This document shows positions 5,935-10,912 of a DNA stretch of 10,912 nt, one piece after another (positions within the stretch are counted from its first letter, which is position 1; each line of letters starts with the position of its first letter). The position numbers and the translations under genes were made by a program. Under the pieces are notes generated by a model. The model made no database searches. It was not told where the DNA came from and saw nothing but the letters and a program-made list of their open reading frames with translations. The stretch comes from Spirochaetaceae bacterium (GTDB lineage: Bacteria > Spirochaetota > Spirochaetia > JABEVK01). The stretch covers positions 1 through 10,912 of the forward strand of contig JAHFSN010000030.1 of the NCBI GenBank assembly GCA_023265735.1, read 5' to 3'.

Positions 5935-6165
5935 ATGCCGACCTATGACTACGTCTGTAAAGACTGCGGCCACGAATTCGAGGCTTTCCAGTCGATGAAA
6001 GAGGATCCCCTGACCGAATGTCCTTCGTGCCACGGCTCCGTCAAGCGCCTCGTCGGCGGTGGAACCGGAATCATCTTCAAGGGGAGCGGGTTTTACATTA
6101 ACGACTCCAAGAAGGAAGCGGCGCCGGCCAAAGACACAAAACAAGCGGCCCCAGCGGCAAACTGA
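5935..6165 (+). CDS. FmdB-family zinc-ribbon protein
   Basis: This 76-residue protein has the FmdB regulatory-protein-like zinc ribbon. It starts MPTYDYVCKDCGHEFE and carries two CxxC pairs, C8/C11 and C29/C32, that should bind one Zn(II). A hydrophobic GGGTGIIFKGSGFYIND segment follows, as is usual in the family, with a Lys/Ala-rich disordered tail. The ATG at 5935 has a near-ideal AAGGAG seven bases upstream; an in-frame ATG at 5902 lacks a site and adds a non-family extension. The founding FmdB was linked to regulation of formamidase/amidase genes, but the function of most members is unknown. It sits 15 bp before the Mrp-like ATPase gene, very likely in one transcript. Confidence 0.9.
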   Translation: MPTYDYVCKDCGHEFEAFQSMKEDPLTECPSCHGSVKRLVGGGTGIIFKGSGFYINDSKKEAAPAKDTKQAAPAAN

Positions 6166-6180
6166 GCGGCGGGAGGCCCC

Positions 6181-7005
6181 ATGCACGGACCAGAAGGCGA
6201 GGAAAAAGTCGCCCAAATGATGCGCCTTCGGGCCCATATGAAGAAGATCAAGCATAAAATCGTCGTTCTCTCGGGGAAGGGCGGCGTCGGCAAGAGCACC
6301 GTGAGCGTCAACCTTGCCGTGGGCCTCGTCCAAAGGGGCTTCAAGGTCGGGTTGCTCGACACGGACATCCATGGCCCCAATGTGGCCCACATGCTGGGTC
6401 TCGATCAGGAAGTCATGACCGTGAGGGAGAACGAGATCGAACCCATCGAGGCTCGGCCGAATCTCTTCGTGGTGAGTCTCGCCCTGGCAGGCCGGCCCGT
6501 CGACACGGCGTACATCTGGCGGGGTCCCATCAAGATCGCCCTCATCAACCAGCTCCTGGCCGACACCCTCTGGCCCGAGCTTGACTACTTGATCGTCGAC
6601 TCGCCCCCGGGAACGGGCGATGAGCCGCTCACCGTCTGCCAGCTCCTGAATTCGTCCCCGTCCCGGGGAACCGTCATCGTCACCACGCCGCAGTCGGTCT
6701 CGGTCCTGGACGCCCGAAGGACCATCGATTTCAGCCGCCAGCTGAAGATGCCCATCCTTGGCCTTGTCGAAAACATGGCGGGGTACCTGAACCCCGCCGA
6801 CGGCACCCTTCTGCCGCTGTTTGGCTCCGGCGGCGGGGAAGCTGCGGCCACCGAACTGAAGATTCCGTTCTTGGGGTCGGTCCCCATGGACCCGCGGGCG
6901 GTGGCGCTCTCGGAAAAGGGCCTGGCCCTTCTCGAGGACGAGACCGGCCTGAAGGTCAGTTTCGGGCACGTCATCGACGGCATTATCGCCGCATTGCCCT
7001 CCTGA
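6181..7005 (+). CDS. mrp: Mrp/ApbC/NBP35-family P-loop ATPase lacking the CxxC cluster motif
   Basis: Mrp/ApbC proteins are cytoplasmic dimeric ATPases that carry and transfer [4Fe-4S] clusters. The 274-residue protein has the deviant Walker A GKGGVGKST (32-40), LLDTDIHGPN, and the Mrp signature DSPPGTGDE (140-148). The family's ENM...FGxGGG segment is present (E197-N-M, then LFGSGGGEAA). Between them, where most members have CxxC to bind the bridging cluster, this protein reads AGYLNPADGTLLPLFG (200-215) with no cysteine; the only Cys I see is in TVCQLL. No N-terminal MIP18/DUF59 domain is present. GGGAGG lies upstream of the ATG. A Mrp that has lost cluster binding, or a related ParA/MinD-like ATPase, are the alternatives; the overall family match is strong. 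Confidence 0.9.
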   Translation: MHGPEGEEKVAQMMRLRAHMKKIKHKIVVLSGKGGVGKSTVSVNLAVGLVQRGFKVGLLDTDIHGPNVAHMLGLDQEVMTVRENEIEPIEARPNLFVVSLALAGRPVDTAYIWRGPIKIALINQLLADTLWPELDYLIVDSPPGTGDEPLTVCQLLNSSPSRGTVIVTTPQSVSVLDARRTIDFSRQLKMPILGLVENMAGYLNPADGTLLPLFGSGGGEAAATELKIPFLGSVPMDPRAVALSEKGLALLEDETGLKVSFGHVIDGIIAALPS

Positions 7006-7015
7006 TCGAGGCGCC

Positions 7016-7045
7016 TTGTTGATTTAATCCCCCTCACTCTATATT
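7016..7045 (+). promoter_or_regulatory. Possible promoter of pcnB
   Basis: TTGTTG (7016-7021), an 18-bp spacer and TATATT (7040-7045) lie immediately before pcnB. Transcription would begin about 3 bases before the ATG at 7055, giving an almost leaderless message. That fits the absence of a clear Shine-Dalgarno. Confidence 0.45.
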
Positions 7046-7054
7046 CTGCAAAGA

Positions 7055-8191
7055 ATGTTAGTCCGCTACGCGAAGTCCGCCGACGGGAAGCCCGTCAAAC
7101 AGGCCGAAGTCTATACCAAGGAAGAACACGGTCTGAAGCCCGAGCAAATCGACCCGGATGCCCTGTTCATCACCCGGAAACTCCGGTCGGCGGGCTACGA
7201 GGCGTACATCGTGGGAGGCGCGGTCCGAGACCTCCTCCTGGGGCGCAAACCCAAGGATTTCGACATCGCCACCGACGCCCATCCGCGGTCGATCAAGAAG
7301 GTGTTGCCCTTCAGCCGCATCATCGGTAAGCGGTTCCGGCTCGTCCATGTCTACTTTGCCGGCGGCAAGATCATCGAGGTGGCGACGTTTCGAAGCAATG
7401 TCGAAGGCGACAACAACGTGTTTGGCACCCTTGAAGAGGACGCCAAACGTCGGGACTTCACCCTGAACGCCCTGTTCTACGACCCCAAGGACCAATACAT
7501 CGTCGACCAAGTGGGGGGAATGCGGGACGTGAAGGCCAAGCGCCTGAGGAACGTGATTCCCCTGGCCCACATCTTCGACGAAGACCCCGTCCGCATGATC
7601 CGGGCCATCAAGTACGCCACGACCAGCGGCTTCTCGGTCCCCGGCAACCTTGCCTCCAAGATTCGCCAGAAGGCCCCCCTCCTCACGGGCATCTCGCCGT
7701 CCCGGCTCACCGAGGAGTTCTACAAGATCCTCCACGGCGGACACTCCCGCCCCATCTTGGCGGCGATGGCCAAACTGAAGGTCCTCGACGCCTTCCTCCC
7801 CGCCCTAGGGAAGGAACTGGGACGAGTTTGGTTCAACCCCGTGGCCAAGGCCCTCCTGGGGGGGCTGCAACTGCTGGATGAAGAGATCCGGGCCGGAAAG
7901 GACCCGGACCGCGCCACCTCCCTCACATTCCTGATTGCGCCGCTTCTGGAGCAGCAAGGCTGGTCCACCCGGGCCACCCTCGAGGACTTTCCCGTGCTCC
8001 TGGCACAACTGAAGGACTGGTTCAAGCCCATCATTCCGTCCAACCAGGAACTGGAAAATGCCCTACGGTCCCTCTTTCGAGTCTGGGCCGTCCGCACCCC
8101 TCGCCGCCGGCCCACCCGCTCCCGCCGGCGTCGACCTTCTGGCGGAGAGGGCGGAGCTAGGCCCCCGCGCCCAGAACCCAAACCCATGTAA
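7055..8191 (+). CDS. pcnB: Poly(A) polymerase / class II tRNA nucleotidyltransferase family protein (PcnB-like)
   Basis: Bacterial PcnB adds 3' poly(A) tails that promote RNA decay; the closely related CCA-adding enzymes mature tRNA 3' ends. The 378-residue protein shows the class II nucleotidyltransferase head: GGAVRDLLLG (54-63), catalytic DFD at D68/D70, then HVYFAGGKIIEVATFR with a probable third carboxylate E108. The nucleotide-binding element RRDFTLNAL spans 132-140, and EDPVRMIRAI follows. The HVYF...EVATFR context and the basic tail favour poly(A) polymerase over CCA enzyme. The last 32 residues are Arg/Pro-rich (RTPRRRPTRSRRRR from 347), like the RNA-binding tails of Gram-negative PcnB. 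It is somewhat shorter than E. coli PcnB. The start ATG has no good ribosome-binding site; see the adjacent promoter. CCA-adding activity cannot be excluded. Confidence 0.9.
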   Translation: MLVRYAKSADGKPVKQAEVYTKEEHGLKPEQIDPDALFITRKLRSAGYEAYIVGGAVRDLLLGRKPKDFDIATDAHPRSIKKVLPFSRIIGKRFRLVHVYFAGGKIIEVATFRSNVEGDNNVFGTLEEDAKRRDFTLNALFYDPKDQYIVDQVGGMRDVKAKRLRNVIPLAHIFDEDPVRMIRAIKYATTSGFSVPGNLASKIRQKAPLLTGISPSRLTEEFYKILHGGHSRPILAAMAKLKVLDAFLPALGKELGRVWFNPVAKALLGGLQLLDEEIRAGKDPDRATSLTFLIAPLLEQQGWSTRATLEDFPVLLAQLKDWFKPIIPSNQELENALRSLFRVWAVRTPRRRPTRSRRRRPSGGEGGARPPRPEPKPM

Positions 8192-8200
8192 ATTATTCGC

Positions 8201-8220
8201 GCCCGGGAACCGGGCTTCTT
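8201..8220 (+). terminator. Short terminator-like hairpin after pcnB
   Basis: GCCCGG (8201-8206) and CCGGGC (8210-8215) form a perfect 6-bp GC stem with a GAA loop, followed by TTCTT. It lies 10 bases after the pcnB stop. The T tract is short and overlaps the feoA -35, so efficiency is uncertain. Confidence 0.5.
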
Positions 8221-8254
8221 GACACGACAATAGTGTTAGGCTATCCTAAGTTAA
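8219..8254 (+). promoter_or_regulatory. feoA promoter with overlapping DtxR/IdeR-type iron box
   Basis: A consensus TTGACA (8219-8224) is followed at 17 bp by TATCCT (8242-8247). Covering the -10 is TTAGGCTATCCTAAGTTAA (8236-8254), which matches the classical DtxR/IdeR consensus TTAGGTTAGCCTAACCTAA at 15 of 19 positions, including the core TTAGG...CCTAA. Binding there would block RNA polymerase, the expected arrangement for iron repression of Fe(II) uptake. The leader would be about 22 bases with AAGGA at 8266-8270. Confidence 0.8.
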
Positions 8255-8276
8255 TAGAGATTAATAAGGACGGACT

Positions 8277-8510
8277 ATGACGATCGTGGATTTGAGGAAA
8301 GGGGACCGTTTTGTGGTGACCGGAGTGGAGTTGACCCGGGAAACGGGGAAGCGTCTGGCCGACATGGGCTTCACCCGGGGAACCGAAGGCCAGGTGATCC
8401 GCAAGGCGCTTTTTGGGGATCCCCTTCAGGTTTCCATCCTCGGCTACCAGGTCACGATACGCAAATCGGAGGCGGCGGGGGTGACCGTCGAGCCGCTGGT
8501 TTCGGCATGA
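8277..8510 (+). CDS. feoA: Ferrous iron transport accessory protein FeoA
   Basis: FeoA is a small cytoplasmic SH3-like protein that binds and modulates the FeoB transporter. The 77-residue product shows the family pattern: an N-terminal LRKGDRFVVTGV strand, the GKRLADMGFTRGTEGQVIRKA helix/turn region, and a final strand pair with LGYQVTIRKSEA. The ATG at 8277 has AAGGA six bases upstream. Its stop overlaps the feoB start as ATGA, so translation is probably coupled. The promoter carries an iron box, pointing to expression under iron limitation. Confidence 0.94.
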   Translation: MTIVDLRKGDRFVVTGVELTRETGKRLADMGFTRGTEGQVIRKALFGDPLQVSILGYQVTIRKSEAAGVTVEPLVSA

Positions 8511-10540
8511 CTCCCCTCAGGATCGCCTTGGCCGGCAACCCCAACTCGGGGAAGACTACACTGTTTAACCGACTGACGGGATCGCACCAGAAGGTCGGCA
8601 ACTACGCCGGGGTCACGGTGGATACCAAGGAGGGTCAGTTGGTCCACCGGGGCCGGGACATCATCCTCTACGACCTTCCGGGAACCTACAGCCTCACCGC
8701 GTATTCGCTCGACGAGATCATTGCCCGCGACTTCGTCCTCGATGAGAAACCCGACCTCGTCATCAACGTTCTCGACGCCACCAACCTGGAACGCAACCTC
8801 TTTCTGGGCCTCCAATTCCAAGAGCTGGGCATTCCCATGGTGGCCGCCTTGAACATCATTGACCAGGCGGAGGCGATGGGACTCCGGATCGACCACAAAC
8901 AGCTGTCCCGGCTCTTCCGGATTCCTATCGTCCGCACCGTCGGCCCCAAGGGGCTGGGTCTCGAGGAGCTGCTCGACGCGGCCCTGGAAACAGCCGACAA
9001 TCCAGGCTCAGCCCCGGCTCCCCTCTACGGCGCCGAGCTGGAGGCCGCCTTGGGCAAGATCGTGGCCGTCCTCAACACGGACGAGGCCTTCTCCTCGAAC
9101 TTTCCGAGCCGCTGGATGGCGCTGAAGCTCCTGGAAAAGGATACCGACGCGAGGAAGAAGCTGGAGAGCCACCAGAACGAAACCCAGGTGATGAGGGTCC
9201 TTTCCGAAGGCATCGCGGCGCTGGAACGGTCGGGTGGACGCGACAGCGAAATCCTGGTCAGCGAGGCCCGCTACGGCCTCATCCACGGCGCCGCCAAGGA
9301 GACCGTCCTCCGCGACCGGACGGCGGTGCCGCTCACGGAACGGATCGATGCCGTCCTCATCAACCGCTTCCTGGGGCTCCCGATCTTCCTCGCCGTCCTG
9401 TGGGCCATCTTCCAGGCGACCTTTACCCTGGGGGCGTATCCCCAGGAGTGGCTCGACTCGCTGTTTAAGGCCTTGGGCGACGGGGCCCGGTCGTTCATTG
9501 CCCCGGGCCTCCTTCAGTCGCTGCTGGTCGACGGCATCCTTGGGGGCGTGGGGAGCGTGCTGAGCTTCATTCCCCTGGTCATCCTCCTGTTCCTGTTCAT
9601 CAGCTTCCTGGAGGACACGGGCTACATGTCTCGGGCCGCCTTTGTCATGGACAAATTCCTGCACATCTTCGGTCTCCACGGTCAGAGCTTCCTGCCCATG
9701 ATGCTGGGGTTCGGCTGCTCTGTCCCGGCCATCATGGCGGCGCGGACCCTCAAGAGCACCAAGGATCGCATCGTCACGGTGCTGGTCACCCCCTTCATGA
9801 GCTGCGGCGCCAAGCTGCCCGTCGAGGTCCTCCTGGCGGGAACCTTCTTTTCGGTGAATTCCGGAGCGGTGGTCCTCTCGATCTATCTCATCGGGGTGCT
9901 CCTCGCCCTCGGTTCCTCGTGGGTCTTTCGCAAAACGGTGTTGAAGGGCGAGACGACGCCCTTCGTCATGGAACTCCCGCCGTACCGCCTCCCAACGCTC
10001 AAGGCTGTGGCCTGGCACGTCTGGGAAAAGTCCTTCCAGTATTTCAAGAAAGCAGGAACCGTGATCCTGGCAGCCTCCATCCTCCTCTGGGCCATTGTCA
10101 CGTTTCCCCAGTCGCCCCCCGATACCCCGCCCGAGGAGGCCATGGGTCACAGTCTCGCCGGCTGGACGGGGCGGGCCCTGGAACCCCTCGTCAAACCTCT
10201 AGGGTTTGACTGGAAGGTTGCCATCGCCACAGTCACCGGCTTCGCGGCCAAGGAGACCGTGGTTTCGACCCTCGGCGTGCTGTACAAGGTGAGCGGAGGA
10301 GAGGACGACCAACCGCTTCGGGAGGCGCTCCGGAGCGACCCTGTGTTCAACCCGCTGGTAGCCTACACGTTCATGCTGTTCACCCTCATCCTGGCACCTT
10401 GCTTCGCCGCCCAGGCCACCATTCGGGCCGAGCTGGGCACCCGTTGGCTGGTCTTTTACGTGATCTTTTCTGTGGTCCTTTCGTGGAGCCTCTGTTTCGG
10501 GGTTTACCAACTTGGATCAGTTCTGAGAATAGGAGTCTGA
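8507..10540 (+). CDS. feoB: Ferrous iron transporter FeoB
   Basis: FeoB is the inner-membrane Fe(II) permease with a cytoplasmic G domain. In this 677-residue protein the G domain shows G1 GNPNSGKT (10-17), G2 GVTVD (35-39), G3 DLPGT (56-60) and G4 NIID (116-119). A helical spacer region follows to ~280. The membrane part begins with a hydrophobic segment at ~288-310, then ~343-367. The two Gate motifs are present: GFGCSVPAIMAART from 401 (C404) and PFMSCGAKLPV from 429 (C433). The FeoB signature ELPPYRLP is at 489-496, with further segments near 454-474, 516-533 and two close to the C-terminus. Length is at the short end for the family. It is coupled to feoA by overlap and followed after one base by a small Cys-rich membrane protein gene. 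Confidence 0.97.
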   Translation: MTPLRIALAGNPNSGKTTLFNRLTGSHQKVGNYAGVTVDTKEGQLVHRGRDIILYDLPGTYSLTAYSLDEIIARDFVLDEKPDLVINVLDATNLERNLFLGLQFQELGIPMVAALNIIDQAEAMGLRIDHKQLSRLFRIPIVRTVGPKGLGLEELLDAALETADNPGSAPAPLYGAELEAALGKIVAVLNTDEAFSSNFPSRWMALKLLEKDTDARKKLESHQNETQVMRVLSEGIAALERSGGRDSEILVSEARYGLIHGAAKETVLRDRTAVPLTERIDAVLINRFLGLPIFLAVLWAIFQATFTLGAYPQEWLDSLFKALGDGARSFIAPGLLQSLLVDGILGGVGSVLSFIPLVILLFLFISFLEDTGYMSRAAFVMDKFLHIFGLHGQSFLPMMLGFGCSVPAIMAARTLKSTKDRIVTVLVTPFMSCGAKLPVEVLLAGTFFSVNSGAVVLSIYLIGVLLALGSSWVFRKTVLKGETTPFVMELPPYRLPTLKAVAWHVWEKSFQYFKKAGTVILAASILLWAIVTFPQSPPDTPPEEAMGHSLAGWTGRALEPLVKPLGFDWKVAIATVTGFAAKETVVSTLGVLYKVSGGEDDQPLREALRSDPVFNPLVAYTFMLFTLILAPCFAAQATIRAELGTRWLVFYVIFSVVLSWSLCFGVYQLGSVLRIGV

Positions 10541-10541
10541 T

Positions 10542-10694
10542 ATGGAAATCTTGGTCGTCGCCGCCGTCGTGGGGGGGGCCGTGCTGTACTTGGGCTGGAA
10601 GACCTGGGGAATGTTGAAGCCCGGCCCCAAGGGAGGGTGCAACTGCGGCAGTCCGAAGAGTTCTTGCTCGGGCTGCCCGTTAGTCAAACCCTAG
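10542..10694 (+). CDS. FeoB-associated Cys-rich membrane protein (50 aa)
   Basis: This short gene starts one base after the feoB stop, with AGGAG (10531-10535) six bases before the ATG. The product has one transmembrane helix (about residues 3-19, LVVAAVVGGAVLYLGW), then a basic, Gly/Pro-rich linker. The tail contains four cysteines, C33, C35, C42 and C45, in CNC and CSGC. This is the layout of the FeoB-associated Cys-rich membrane protein family, which often ends feoAB operons and may play a FeoC-like role or bind metal at the membrane; its function is not established. A run of eight G (10571-10578) lies inside the coding sequence. Confidence 0.85.
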   Translation: MEILVVAAVVGGAVLYLGWKTWGMLKPGPKGGCNCGSPKSSCSGCPLVKP

Positions 10695-10738
10695 CCTGTC
10701 CCGAAAGTCCCCAAGACAAAGAAGATGTGACGGGATAA

Positions 10739-10762
10739 CAGGATTTTCAGGATCGACAGGAT
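10739..10762. repeat. Three CAGGAT units at 9-bp period
   Basis: CAGGAT occurs at 10739, 10748 and 10757, each followed by a 3-base linker (TTT, CGA, GAA). The whole reads as a short 9-bp tandem repeat, 45 bp after the last feo-operon gene. Similar ACAGGAT-type repeats occur dispersed between genes in various bacterial genomes, by recollection. No coding sequence is visible from 10695 to 10912. Confidence 0.6.
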
Positions 10763-10796
10763 GAAATTCAGAACAACTGTCAGCTCGCTGGTGGCA

Positions 10797-10912
10797 AAAA
10801 GTCATTGCAGACGGCGAGCGAAGCGAAGCCCGTGCCGTTCTGGGCGCAGGAGATCGTCATTTTGGCTATGCCGAAGGCGAGCGTTTCCCGCAGGCGTACT
10901 GTGAGTACGCCG
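10797..10912. other. Probable left half of a palindromic intergenic repeat element, cut by window end
   Basis: This non-coding stretch ends in a perfect hairpin, GGCGTACT-GTG-AGTACGCC (stem 10893-10900 with 10904-10911). The octamer GGCGAGCG occurs twice before it (near 10813 and 10877). The layout looks like one arm plus apex of a longer inverted repeat whose second arm lies beyond base 10912. The apex hairpin is certain; the larger element is inference. Confidence 0.4.

Noticed and set aside
5854..6969. Minus-strand open frame opposite fmdB and mrp
   Set aside because: It covers two clearly recognised plus-strand genes with good ribosome-binding sites. The translation is His/Asp/Gly-rich shadow sequence.
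9008..10150. Long antisense open frame (about 380 codons) opposite feoB
   Set aside because: Its product is highly charged low-complexity sequence rich in His, Asp, Glu and Gly, as expected from the reverse strand of GC-rich membrane-protein codons.
10695..10747. Rho-independent terminator after the feo operon
   Set aside because: CCTGTCCCG (10695-10703) can pair imperfectly with CGGGATAACAGG (10731-10742), followed by ATTTT. The loop is about 27 bases and the stem has a bulge, so this is too weak to call.

Overview
The window is a GC-rich, gene-dense stretch of bacterial chromosome. All assigned genes are ordinary housekeeping or metal/anaerobe genes, and there is no phage, transposase or plasmid signature. 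The [FeFe]-hydrogenase maturation genes, the iron-sulfur aldo/keto reductase and the FeoAB ferrous-iron system point to an anaerobic or facultatively anaerobic, ferrous-iron-using bacterium. A PcnB-type poly(A) polymerase with an Arg-rich tail suits a Gram-negative-type lineage such as Acidobacteriota or Desulfobacterota. That placement is an impression from gene content only; the sequence cannot fix the taxon.

Layout, left to right. (1) Positions 1-2809 (+): the 3' end of hydE, an aspartase/fumarase-superfamily lyase, and hydF, joined by 4-bp start/stop overlaps (GTGA, ATGA). This is part of an H-cluster maturation operon; hydG is not in view. (2) Positions 2810-3064: an intergenic region with an AT-rich array of 16-bp tandem repeats, consensus GTTAAYATTTAACNNT. 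(3) Positions 3065-4601 (+): an aldo/keto reductase with a C-terminal two-cluster ferredoxin-like domain, then a DUF1893-like protein that appears to start inside it. (4) Positions 4598-5826 (-): two DtxR-family regulators. The upstream one is short with an intact metal site; the downstream one is long, carries an SH3/FeoA-like domain, and has lost most metal ligands. Each has its own promoter with a palindrome. (5) Positions 5935-8191 (+): an FmdB zinc ribbon, a Mrp/ApbC-type P-loop ATPase without the usual CxxC, and pcnB. (6) Positions 8219-10694 (+): feoA, feoB and a 50-residue Cys-rich membrane peptide. They lie behind a promoter whose -10 is covered by a 15/19 match to the classical DtxR/IdeR iron box. 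(7) Positions 10695-10912: non-coding, with a 9-bp-periodic CAGGAT repeat and what looks like the left half of a palindromic repeat element cut by the window edge.

Functionally, much of the window concerns iron: Fe-S/H-cluster assembly (hydE, hydF, Mrp), Fe-S redox enzymes, Fe(II) import (feoAB) and DtxR-type control. The most interesting points are the metal-site-eroded DtxR paralogue beside an intact one, the 16-bp repeat array behind hydF, the lyase embedded in the hyd operon, the CxxC-less Mrp, and the HydF with a non-consensus G4 motif.
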